Positions 1-7,078 of a stretch of DNA of 38,845 bases are shown piece by piece; position 1 is the first letter of the stretch; each line of letters starts with the position of its first letter. The stretch comes from SOIV01 sp964435925. GTDB taxonomy: Bacteria; Acidobacteriota; Aminicenantia; Aminicenantales; Aminicenantaceae. The stretch is from positions 1-38,845 of the forward strand of contig CAYTBG010000016.1 in the NCBI GenBank assembly GCA_964435925.1, in the 5' to 3' direction. The position numbers were made by a program, and so were the translations under genes. The notes under the pieces were generated by a model. It was given only the letters and a program-made list of their open reading frames with translations, ran no database searches and had not been told where the DNA came from.

Positions 1-2016
1 GACACCTTCACTCAATTCGAACCGCAAGAAGGAGCCAGCCCCTCTGAAAATACTGTGGCTTACATAGGATATGATAAGAAGAATCTTTACATTGCGGTCC
101 GCTGCTTTGATTCCAACCCGGAAGCTATAAGAGCGTGCCTGGTCAATAGAGACAACGTTGAAGGAGATGACGATGTTACTATTTACCTCGACACGTTCAA
201 TGATAAAAAAAGAGCTTTTGTCTTCCAGGTTAATCCCTGCGGGATACAAAACGATGGAATTTATACAGAAACACGGAGAAGAGGCCGAGGGAGAGGATTT
301 TTCGGGTACGATAGAAACTGGGATACTTTTTTTCACTCCGACGCCCAGATAGACGACTCCGGCTACACGGTTGAACTGGCCATTCCTTTTAAAAGCATAA
401 GATTCCCCAACACCCAACCTCAGACTTGGGGTATTCAGATAATGAGGACTATAAGAAGAAAAAATGAGGAGATTTACTGGCGACCGCGATCCCGCGATAT
501 AAACGGTTTTCTGGTGCAATCCGGAACTTTAGAGATAGACGGAGCTATTGACAAGGGGAAGAACTTTGAATTCATTCCCGTATTGACAGGTCTAAAAAAA
601 TCCGATGAAAAATTTGACCCTAAAGCGAGTTTAAACCTCAAATATGGTATTACTTCTGATTTGATTGCAGACATCACTTATAATCCTGATTTCAGCCAGA
701 TCGAAGCTGATATGCCCCAGGTCGAAGTTAATCAACGCTATGCCGTTTATTATCCGGAAAAGAGGCCTTTCTTCTTGGAAGGAAAGGATTTCTATGACAC
801 ACCACTCGAATTGGTCTACACTCGAAAAATTGTCGCCCCTCAATGGGGAGTTAAGTTTACAGGTAAAACGGGCAAAACGACCCTGGCCTTTTTAAGCGCC
901 TTTGATACAAATCCCCCTGATATCACGATTGGAGAGGAGGAAGAAGAGGAGGAGGAGGAAGAAGAAGAATATAATCCCTATAATGCCCTGATAAATATTT
1001 TCCGCATTAAAAGAGACCTTTACTCAGAATCTCACATCGGCTTTATCATGACTGATAAAGAAATGGGGCTTTCAGGGAATTCTATTACGGACAATTACAA
1101 CCGAGTGTTAGGAGTGGACGGGCATTTCAAATTCCAAAATTATTACAGATTCTCCTTTCAATTCTTAAGCTCTTTAAGCAAAATGGAGGATCAAAAAACT
1201 GACTTTGTTCCTGCCATGAACTTCAGCTTTAGCAGCAGAGCCCGTCATTTAACGTTCTCTGCCAATTGGACAAGCATCCACCCTGATTTTGAAGCATCAT
1301 CAGGCTTTTTCCGCCGCAAAAACATTCATTCTCTGAACACACGTGTCAGCTATGCGTTCCTCCCTCAAAATGATTTAATCATATCTATCCGTCCCTCTAT
1401 CGAATATCGAAGAATTTATGATTTTAACAACACTCTAACTGATGAAGAATTCCAATTCACCGGGTTTATAAACGGCTGGAGGCAGTCTCATCTCTGGGCC
1501 ACCGTTTCCTCGGAACTGGAGACGTATGAAGGAATAAGCTTTCGCAAAAAAAACTTTAGAGCCAACCTTAGCTCAGAGCCATTTTCCTGGCTGAGCGGCC
1601 GTATCTCCTATTCTTTCGGCGATGCAATCAGATACGAAGACAACCCTTACTTAGGCTATAAAACCTCCTTTGGAATAACACTCACCTTGAAACCCTTAAC
1701 CAATCTTCGCCTATTCTATGATTTTAAGAATGTTAAGTTCGACAGAGAAAAGGGTGGGGAAAAAGATTACGAAATCAACATCATAAGCCAGCGAATCAAT
1801 TATCAAATTTCCCGCCCTTTATCCTTGCGGCTTATCACAGACTACGACGACTACGACGGGGAACTCTACACCAGCATCCTTCTGAGTTATGAGTTAAGGC
1901 CCGGCACAGTCTTTTATTTCGGGATAGATGACAACCAGGAAAGAGACGACTCAGGAATTTTCAGAGGCGCGGGCCGCTATTATTTCATCAAATTTTCTTA
2001 CTGGTGGCGGATCTAA
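1..2016 (+). CDS. DUF5916 / CBM9-like domain surface protein, 5' truncated by window edge
   Basis: The frame is open from base 1, so the true start lies upstream; the GTG at 55 is internal. The first ~150 visible residues resemble the carbohydrate-binding family 9-like fold found at the N-terminus of DUF5916 proteins (for example VAYIGYDKKNLYIAVRCFD, then the stretch around FKSIRFP). The remainder is rich in alternating aromatic/polar beta strands and ends in YWWRI, typical of the C-terminal strand of an outer-membrane barrel. An in-frame run of 12 Glu codons (934-969) sits between predicted strands. In this family the barrel is thought to lie in the outer membrane, but the substrate is unknown. 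No gene downstream on this strand is clearly co-transcribed; a decayed efflux gene follows. I am confident of the family, not of the function. Confidence 0.8.
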   Translation, partial: DTFTQFEPQEGASPSENTVAYIGYDKKNLYIAVRCFDSNPEAIRACLVNRDNVEGDDDVTIYLDTFNDKKRAFVFQVNPCGIQNDGIYTETRRRGRGRGFFGYDRNWDTFFHSDAQIDDSGYTVELAIPFKSIRFPNTQPQTWGIQIMRTIRRKNEEIYWRPRSRDINGFLVQSGTLEIDGAIDKGKNFEFIPVLTGLKKSDEKFDPKASLNLKYGITSDLIADITYNPDFSQIEADMPQVEVNQRYAVYYPEKRPFFLEGKDFYDTPLELVYTRKIVAPQWGVKFTGKTGKTTLAFLSAFDTNPPDITIGEEEEEEEEEEEEYNPYNALINIFRIKRDLYSESHIGFIMTDKEMGLSGNSITDNYNRVLGVDGHFKFQNYYRFSFQFLSSLSKMEDQKTDFVPAMNFSFSSRARHLTFSANWTSIHPDFEASSGFFRRKNIHSLNTRVSYAFLPQNDLIISIRPSIEYRRIYDFNNTLTDEEFQFTGFINGWRQSHLWATVSSELETYEGISFRKKNFRANLSSEPFSWLSGRISYSFGDAIRYEDNPYLGYKTSFGITLTLKPLTNLRLFYDFKNVKFDREKGGEKDYEINIISQRINYQISRPLSLRLITDYDDYDGELYTSILLSYELRPGTVFYFGIDDNQERDDSGIFRGAGRYYFIKFSYWWRI

Positions 2017-2084
2017 AAACAGGGAAGAAAATTCCTCTTTGCAATAACCTCCAATTTCTATAGAATATATAGATAAGCTTGATT

Positions 2085-2591
2085 GATGATAAGGCGGCTT
2101 TATTGTGAGCTAGCGGAGGCCAAATTCCTCTCAAACTGCTGACATCGATAGAAGAAGTCGTTAGTCCCCGGCTTATAAACAGAGAGCATAACAAAAGATT
2201 CATCACAGTCCAATGCAACATCAGGGGAAGGGATATCGGTCGGTTTGTGAGTGAGGCCCAGGGAGAAATTGGAGAAAACGTTAATCTTCCCCCTGAATAT
2301 ACTGTCAAATGGGGTAGGCAGTTCGAACTGCAGCAGCAGGCAAACAAAAGATTAACTCTCATAACTCCTATTACTTTAGCCTTGGTTGCGCTCCTTCTTT
2401 TCACTATCTTCTATTCTTTCCAGGAAGTTCTTGTCATCCTTATCAATATTCCTTTAGCTCTTACAGGTGGAATAATAGCTCTGAAAATCTCTGGGCTCTA
2501 TTTAAGCATCCCTGCTTCCATCGGATTCATCGCTATTTTCGGAATTGCTTTGGAAGATGGTCTTGTACCTCTCTTCTCTATCAAGCCCTAA
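2085..2591 (+). pseudogene. Remnant of a CusA/CzcA-type RND efflux transporter
   Basis: Reading frame 3 (codons in phase with 2247) encodes a recognisable internal piece of a heavy-metal RND pump. GGQIPL (from 2115) and an INREHNKR segment lead into NIRGRDIGRFVSEAQ, then WGRQFELQQQA, a hydrophobic helix (2370-2440), INIPLALTGGI and IPASIGFIAIFGIALEDG. An in-frame TGA at 2106 interrupts it. The 5' two-thirds and the 3' third of a normal ~1000-residue pump are absent, and similarity stops abruptly near 2570. The longest open part (2247-2591) starts at an internal GTG with no ribosome-binding site. I call this a degraded gene fragment, not a functional small protein. It fills most of the 720-bp gap between its neighbours. 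Confidence 0.8.
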
Positions 2592-2654
2592 AAAAATCTC
2601 CTTCCTCCGTCTGATACTTACAAAAAAAATATGCTTTGTTCTTTCTCGATATCC

Positions 2655-2683
2655 TTGAAATTTTATGAATATGATGTTATTAT
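2655..2683 (+). promoter_or_regulatory. Sigma-70-type promoter for the Hfq-like gene
   Basis: TTGAAA (2655-2660), a 17-nt spacer and TATTAT (2678-2683) precede the Hfq-like start by about 55 nt. AGAGAGG at 2724-2730 is the likely ribosome-binding site. The predicted transcript start is near 2690. Confidence 0.6.
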
Positions 2684-2737
2684 TTTTATAACGACTTCTA
2701 AGTTTCTTATCCAGCATAAATCTTAGAGAGGTAAATT

Positions 2738-3052
2738 ATGAATAGAAAACTTATTAGACCAAACTTATCTGAGATAAAAGAAAAGATGCATCGCGAATCA
2801 GCCAAAAAGAAAGCCCATCCCCCCTATGATACTCATGCAGAAAACTATTACTACCTGAAACAGATGAACAAAAAAACTCCCATGGGAGTTGTCTTTGAAG
2901 ACGGAGAAACGGTGGAAGGATACATTGAATGGTATGATATAAACTGTATAAAACTCAACAGAGATGAAGCTCCCAATTTATTAATCTATAAAGACACCAT
3001 AAAGTATCTATATAAGCTCAATGATACTAAAGAAATAAAAGAAAAAAAATAA
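2738..3052 (+). CDS. hfq: Hfq-like RNA-binding Sm-fold protein, long acidobacterial type
   Basis: The 104-residue protein has a ~48-residue basic N-terminal extension (LIRPNLSEIKEK) followed by an Sm fold. Sm1 is about residues 49-75, with the acidic FEDGE turn, GYIEWYD and IKLNR; Sm2 is about 80-92 with LLIYKDTIKYLY. Canonical Hfq has the signature YKHAI; here it is YKDTI (84-88), so the His that shapes the proximal RNA pore is replaced by Asp. Hfq hexamers pair small RNAs with mRNAs. Long-tailed versions like this occur in Acidobacteria-related genomes, but the altered signature leaves ligand specificity open. It has its own promoter, and pdxA begins 4 nt after the stop, so the two are probably co-transcribed. 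Confidence 0.75.
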   Translation: MNRKLIRPNLSEIKEKMHRESAKKKAHPPYDTHAENYYYLKQMNKKTPMGVVFEDGETVEGYIEWYDINCIKLNRDEAPNLLIYKDTIKYLYKLNDTKEIKEKK

Positions 3053-3056
3053 AAAA

Positions 3057-4037
3057 ATGAATACTCCCAAGATAGGGATAACTCTTGGGGATCCAGGGGG
3101 AATCGGACCCGAAATCGTCTTAAAGGCCTTATCGTCTAAAAATTCCCTTCCCAAGATATCCTACATCCTTTTTGGTTCCTCTCTACTGGTTGAGGAAGAA
3201 AAGCTGGCATTGGGCCTCGAACTGGACATTCAACCTTTTGATAAAACAAAAGAGACCATCTTTCCTTCTCTATCTCTCTTAGAAGTAGAAAACCCTTTAA
3301 AAACCGCAAAAAAGGGATCTCCCTCCAAGGAAAACGGACAGGCATCTTTTCTCTTCTTCAAGCAAGCTTTCGAAGAGGCAAAAAGGGGAACTATACAAGC
3401 TTTTGTTACAGCGCCCATAGCAAAACAATCCTGGAAACTTGCAGGATTAAAATGGCACGGCCACACAGATTTCCTTAGCCATGTCTACCCTCAAGCCATC
3501 ATGACTTTCTGGTCGGAAAGAATAAAAGTAGCCCTGTTTAGCCATCACCTCCCCTTGAAGGCCGCATTAGAAAAAATAAAAAAAGAAGATCTTCGTGATT
3601 TTTTCCTCCTGCTCCATAAGCATACGGAAAAAATCCAGCCTGAGACATTCCATTTCCTGGTTGCAGGAATGAATCCGCATGCTGGAGAGGAGGGGCTTTT
3701 CGGATCTGAAGAAGAAGAGGAAATCATTCCTGCCATAAACCATGCCAAGAAAAAAGGGATAAGAATCAGCGGACCTTTTCCACCTGACGTTGTTTTCCGG
3801 AAGGCTCTAAATCATCCAAACAAAATCGTCATCGCCCTCTACCATGATCAGGGCCTCATTCCTTTCAAGCTAGAAGCTTTTGAGAAGGGGGTTAATACCA
3901 CCTTGGGTCTTCCGTTTATTCGCACTTCTCCAACGCATGGTACAGCCTTTGATATCGCTAACAAAAGAACGGCCAATCCTGAAAGTATGGTAGAGGCGAT
4001 AAAGTTGGCCTACGAGTTATCGCCACACTTTCTTTAG
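3057..4037 (+). CDS. pdxA: 4-hydroxythreonine-4-phosphate dehydrogenase
   Basis: The 326-residue length is normal for PdxA. The enzyme oxidises 4-phosphohydroxy-L-threonine with NAD(P)+ and decarboxylates the product, a cytosolic step of the DXP-independent-of-PdxS pyridoxal phosphate pathway. Visible signatures are GDPGGIGPEI (residues 11-20), WHGHTDFL near residue 135 with a metal-binding His, the SHHLPLK segment, YHDQGLIPFK near residue 262 with another metal ligand, and the C-terminal RTSPTHGTAFDIA. It follows the Hfq-like gene by 4 nt. Its last 21 bases overlap the 3' end of smpB on the opposite strand, so the two transcripts converge with no room for a separate terminator. No other vitamin B6 genes are in the window. 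Confidence 0.93.
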   Translation: MNTPKIGITLGDPGGIGPEIVLKALSSKNSLPKISYILFGSSLLVEEEKLALGLELDIQPFDKTKETIFPSLSLLEVENPLKTAKKGSPSKENGQASFLFFKQAFEEAKRGTIQAFVTAPIAKQSWKLAGLKWHGHTDFLSHVYPQAIMTFWSERIKVALFSHHLPLKAALEKIKKEDLRDFFLLLHKHTEKIQPETFHFLVAGMNPHAGEEGLFGSEEEEEIIPAINHAKKKGIRISGPFPPDVVFRKALNHPNKIVIALYHDQGLIPFKLEAFEKGVNTTLGLPFIRTSPTHGTAFDIANKRTANPESMVEAIKLAYELSPHFL

Positions 4038-4484
4038 CTCTGCCCGCAATTCGCGCTCACGGTCCCTCTCTCGAATAGATTCCCTTTTCTGATAGGCTCT
4101 TTTACCCTTGGCAAGAGAGATTTCCACCTTGACTTTTCCTCTATCATTGATCAGGACCTTCGTGGGAATAAGCGTTAAACCTTTTTCTATTACTTTTCCT
4201 GTTAACCTTTTTATCTCCCGGCGGTGCAGTAGAAGTTTTCTCACCCTTCTAGGGTCATGATTGAATATGTTCGCAGCTTCGTAGGGGCTTATATGACAGC
4301 TCATAAGAAAAATTTCACCTGCTTTAATTTCAGCATAGCTCTCCTTTAAACTTATCCTGCCTTCTCTAATAGACTTGACTTCGCTCCCCACAAGAGAAAT
4401 ACCTGCTTCATAACTCTCCAGTATTTCATAGTTATAATAAGCTTTCTTATTTTTGGCGACGATTTTTGTCTGCTTTATCTTCAT
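4017..4484 (-). CDS. smpB: SsrA-binding protein SmpB
   Basis: The 155-residue protein carries the whole SmpB signature: an N-terminal VAKNKKAYYNYEI, then SLVGSEVKSIREGRISLKES, the HISPYE motif and LLLHRREIKRLTGK. It ends in a Lys/Arg-rich tail, the part that enters the decoding centre. SmpB binds tmRNA and delivers it to stalled ribosomes for trans-translation. The start overlaps the end of the upstream CNNM transporter gene by 38 nt on the same strand, so the two are surely co-transcribed, probably from the carD promoter. The ATG is supported by the canonical N-terminus. Confidence 0.95.
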   Translation of the reverse strand: MKIKQTKIVAKNKKAYYNYEILESYEAGISLVGSEVKSIREGRISLKESYAEIKAGEIFLMSCHISPYEAANIFNHDPRRVRKLLLHRREIKRLTGKVIEKGLTLIPTKVLINDRGKVKVEISLAKGKRAYQKRESIRERDRERELRAELKKVWR

Positions 4485-5730
4485 TTTTTTGTTCTATTAT
4501 AATACGGAGTAAATTTATATGACGCTTGCTCATTTTTTCAACAACAAATCTATAACCTTCGTAGCTTAAAACCTCCCCTTCTTGAGGTATTTTCCCAAAT
4601 TCGTAAAGAAAAAAACCGGCTAAAGTCGTGTATTCTCTTTTTTCCGGTAGTTCAAAGAGAAGTCTCTGATTAACATCCTTAATGGAAGCTCTTCCTTTGA
4701 CTACATATACATTTTCCTCAACTTGGCTAAACCATTCTTCTTTGGGATCGTACTCGTCCTGAATCTCTCCTACAATCTCCTCGATAATATCTTCAAGGGT
4801 TACAATTCCCTCCATATTCCCGAATTCATCCACAACAAAAACAAGATGGTTTGCGGTCTCTTGCATCTGAAGCAAAACATTCTCTAAAGAAGCAGGCTCA
4901 GGAACAAAAAACGGCTTTCTAATAACGCTGCTTATGTTAAATTCTTTATTATCAATGAGATATGGAATAATATCTTTCACATGAATAAGCCCCTCTATAT
5001 TATCTAATTTTCCTTTATACACAGGAAACCTGGAAAATCCGGCAGAGAGGATGGTATCTAATATTTGCTGAATAGAGGATTTCATCTTGATCGCCTTGAC
5101 CTGAGGGCGCGGAACCATGATTTCTCTGATGGGGCGGGAGCCGATGTCAAGAACACCAGAAATCATGTTTTTTCGAAACGAAGACATCCCTTTTATCCCC
5201 ATTGTCAACAAAACTTTTATTTCTTCCGTGCTAAGAGAACGACCGAAGCCTTTTTCCTTTTTCTGTGAGGAGGGAAATATCAATCGGGAAATGAATGTAA
5301 AAACTTTAACAAAAGGATAAAAAATTAGGACAAAAAACCTGATCGGCTGCACAAACAAAAAAGAAAGCTTTATGGGATTATAGGCAGCATAAGTCTTGGG
5401 AGTGATTTCAGCGAAAATAAGAATCAAAAAAGTCGTCGCCAAGGTCGCCAATAAAACCGCGTGATTCTTGTTCGGGATTAACGAAACAAAAATAAATGTC
5501 GCGATAGAAGCTGCAGCTACATTAACTAGAGTGTTCCCGATGAGTATGGTCGCTAAAAGGTTATCCACCCTTTCCAGCATCCTTTTTACAAGCCTTGCCC
5601 TCCTCGACCCTTTTTTTTCAAGGTAATCAAGTTTATAAGGATTAACAGCAATAAAAGATGTTTCAGAAGAAGAGAAGAAAGCACTGAGAAGAATAAACAG
5701 AAAAAAAAGAATGAGGGCAGGAAATAGCAT
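4447..5730 (-). CDS. CNNM/CorC-family (HlyC-like) membrane transporter with CBS pair
   Basis: The 427 residues follow the family order. A DUF21/CNNM transmembrane domain (about 1-190) begins with a hydrophobic helix and the SSSETSFIAVNPYKL motif. A CBS pair follows (about 205-330; REIMVPRPQV and FVVDEFGNMEGIVTLEDIIEEIVGEIQDEYD are clear). The CorC/HlyC C-terminal domain spans about 340-415. Members are implicated in Mg2+/Co2+ homeostasis; older databases call them hemolysins. The gene begins 11 nt after carD and overlaps smpB at its end, giving a carD-CNNM-smpB unit. The transported ion cannot be decided from sequence. Confidence 0.88.
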   Translation of the reverse strand: MLFPALILFFLFILLSAFFSSSETSFIAVNPYKLDYLEKKGSRRARLVKRMLERVDNLLATILIGNTLVNVAAASIATFIFVSLIPNKNHAVLLATLATTFLILIFAEITPKTYAAYNPIKLSFLFVQPIRFFVLIFYPFVKVFTFISRLIFPSSQKKEKGFGRSLSTEEIKVLLTMGIKGMSSFRKNMISGVLDIGSRPIREIMVPRPQVKAIKMKSSIQQILDTILSAGFSRFPVYKGKLDNIEGLIHVKDIIPYLIDNKEFNISSVIRKPFFVPEPASLENVLLQMQETANHLVFVVDEFGNMEGIVTLEDIIEEIVGEIQDEYDPKEEWFSQVEENVYVVKGRASIKDVNQRLLFELPEKREYTTLAGFFLYEFGKIPQEGEVLSYEGYRFVVEKMSKRHINLLRIIIEQKNEDKADKNRRQK

Positions 5731-5741
5731 ATTTTTGAAAA

Positions 5742-6260
5742 TCAGGAATCCAAGCGAGGACTTACATCTCTAAAACAGAGAGATAAAGTTTCCATAAGTC
5801 TTTGTTCAATCTCTGAGAAAGGGAGGGAGGAAACTTCTGAAATTTCTGATACGACAAGCTCTTTTACTTTCTCCATCATTTTCTTCTCGCGGAAAGAAAG
5901 GGGCTTGACTAAATTGAGATAATAAAGGCTCTTCAAGACCAAAGCCATATCCAACATTGTTCCAGATTTCAAAAGATTGAGATGTTCTTTGTATCTCCCC
6001 TTCCAGTTCATCGTGACATCTACATCTCCGTTTCTCATAAATTCAAATATTTTCCTAACACGCCCCGCAGAAACAGGTTTTCTGATCCCAATTTCTTCAG
6101 CATTGGAAAAAGGCACCAATACCAAAGTATCATTGCAAAGGATTCTCAAATGATAAATCCTGAATTTTTCCCCGTAGTAGCTTTCGTCCTGGATATCTTC
6201 TATAACACCAAGCCCCTGATTGGGATAAATAACCTTATCTCCAACCTTAAAGGAATCCAT
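5742..6260 (-). CDS. carD: CarD-family RNA polymerase-binding regulator
   Basis: Starting at the ATG at 6260 gives 172 residues beginning MDSFKVGDKVIYPNQGLGVIEDI, the Tudor-like RNA polymerase-interacting domain of CarD. It is followed by a helical DNA-binding part (about 75-165) containing RKIFEFMRNGDVDVTMNWKGRY-type sequence. CarD stabilises open complexes, often at rRNA and ribosomal-protein promoters. A TTG 30 nt upstream (6290) would add 10 residues, but it falls inside the spacer of a consensus promoter (TTGACT/TATAAT, see the promoter entry), so the downstream ATG is preferred. The ATG lies only 9 nt from the -10 box, implying a leaderless mRNA. It is the first gene of the carD-CNNM-smpB unit and diverges from rpmH. 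Confidence 0.88.
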   Translation of the reverse strand: MDSFKVGDKVIYPNQGLGVIEDIQDESYYGEKFRIYHLRILCNDTLVLVPFSNAEEIGIRKPVSAGRVRKIFEFMRNGDVDVTMNWKGRYKEHLNLLKSGTMLDMALVLKSLYYLNLVKPLSFREKKMMEKVKELVVSEISEVSSLPFSEIEQRLMETLSLCFRDVSPRLDS

Positions 6261-6269
6261 CGTGTTGAT

Positions 6270-6298
6270 ATTATAATCAATAATGGCCAAAGAGTCAA
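6270..6298 (-). promoter_or_regulatory. Near-consensus promoter of carD
   Basis: On the minus strand TTGACT (6298-6293), 17 nt, then a perfect TATAAT (6275-6270). The carD ATG (6260) begins after only 9 further bases, so no Shine-Dalgarno leader is possible. Confidence 0.75.
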
Positions 6299-6315
6299 AT
6301 CATTATTATGCAGAC

Positions 6316-6344
6316 TTGACAGATAAAAGCAGGTTTATTAACAT
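6316..6344 (+). promoter_or_regulatory. Promoter of rpmH-rnpA-yidD-yidC-jag
   Basis: A perfect TTGACA (6316-6321), a 17-nt spacer and TAACAT (6339-6344) lie 26 nt before the rpmH ATG. The -35 box is 17 bp from the divergent carD -35 box, so the two promoters are back to back. Confidence 0.75.
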
Positions 6345-6370
6345 ACTTCTTCTAAAGTCAAAGAGAAGAC

Positions 6371-6505
6371 ATGAAAAGAACTTTCCAACCCAACAAAAGA
6401 AAGAGAAAAAAAACTCACGGCTTTTTAGTCCGAATGAGAACTAAAGGTGGCCAGCATATCATCAAGAGCCGAAGACAAAAAGGCAGAAAAAGACTTGCTG
6501 GCTAA
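6371..6505 (+). CDS. rpmH: 50S ribosomal protein L34
   Basis: This 44-residue gene reads MKRTFQPNKRKRKKTHGF, then LVRMRTKGGQ, and ends SRRQKGRKRLAG, matching L34 from end to end. L34 is a small basic protein of the large ribosomal subunit. AAGAGAAG at 6361-6368 is a modest ribosome-binding site. The stop overlaps the rnpA start in a TAATG arrangement, giving the usual rpmH-rnpA coupling. In most bacteria dnaA lies on the other side of rpmH; here carD occupies that place. Confidence 0.97.
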   Translation: MKRTFQPNKRKRKKTHGFLVRMRTKGGQHIIKSRRQKGRKRLAG

Positions 6506-6861
6506 TGAATGAAACCCTTAGCCCTCAGGAGAGGATAAGAAATAAAAAAGAATTTTTGGATCTTTACAAAAAGGGCATCCGTTACAGAGCAAAATATTTC
6601 AATCTTATCTACATCTCCACCGACTTAAGTTTTTCCAGGATGGCTGTTGTCATCAGCAAAAAAGTAGGTAATGCTGTTAAAAGAAACAAATTTAAAAGAC
6701 AGATGAGATCTCTCTTCCGAAGGAACAAAGACTTGCTCGAAAGCTCCTTTGACATCTTAATCATCGCTAAAAAAGAACTCATCGAGGCCTCCTGGCGCAA
6801 GCTTCAGGAAGATTACTTTGCTGCCATAAGATCCATTGGTCAAAATAGAGAATCTCTATGA
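6505..6861 (+). CDS. rnpA: Ribonuclease P protein component
   Basis: The 118-residue protein has the RNase P protein core MAVVISKKVGNAVKRNKFKR (about residues 46-65), the basic helix that contacts the P RNA and the pre-tRNA leader, followed by MRSLFRRN. It helps the RNA subunit remove 5' leaders from tRNA precursors. The ATG overlaps the rpmH stop by one base. A second ATG-like codon is not needed because MNETLSPQERIRNKKEF aligns with the normal N-terminus. The end overlaps yidD by 4 nt. Confidence 0.95.
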   Translation: MNETLSPQERIRNKKEFLDLYKKGIRYRAKYFNLIYISTDLSFSRMAVVISKKVGNAVKRNKFKRQMRSLFRRNKDLLESSFDILIIAKKELIEASWRKLQEDYFAAIRSIGQNRESL

Positions 6862-7067
6862 GAAACATAGCTTTATTCTTGATAAGATGTTACCAAGTGT
6901 TCATCTCACCACTGCTTGGCCGTCACTGCCGTTTTTATCCTTCATGCTCTACCTATACCTACGAAGCTATAAAAAAACATGGTTTGCTTAAAGGAGTATT
7001 TTTAGGAGGGAAAAGGCTTCTCAAGTGTCACCCATTTCACCCAGGAGGGATCGATCTCATTCCTTAA
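6858..7067 (+). CDS. yidD: Membrane protein insertion efficiency factor YidD
   Basis: The 69-residue protein has the family signature: YQVFISPLLGRHCRFYPSCS with Cys24 and Cys30, YEAIKKHG, and KCHPFHPGGIDLIP at the C-terminus with Cys57. YidD is a small membrane-associated protein that assists YidC. It starts in an ATGA overlap with rnpA, and yidC starts 11 nt after its end, so the trio is one transcription unit. Confidence 0.95.
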   Translation: MRNIALFLIRCYQVFISPLLGRHCRFYPSCSTYTYEAIKKHGLLKGVFLGGKRLLKCHPFHPGGIDLIP

Positions 7068-7078
7068 GAGGCCCATAG

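Noticed and set aside
2247..2591. Intact 114-residue small membrane protein
   Set aside because: It is an internal slice of an RND pump in frame with upstream homologous sequence broken by a TGA; its start has no ribosome-binding site.
5561..5575. DnaA-box-like TTATCCACC
   Set aside because: Single imperfect match inside the CNNM gene and no cluster of boxes.
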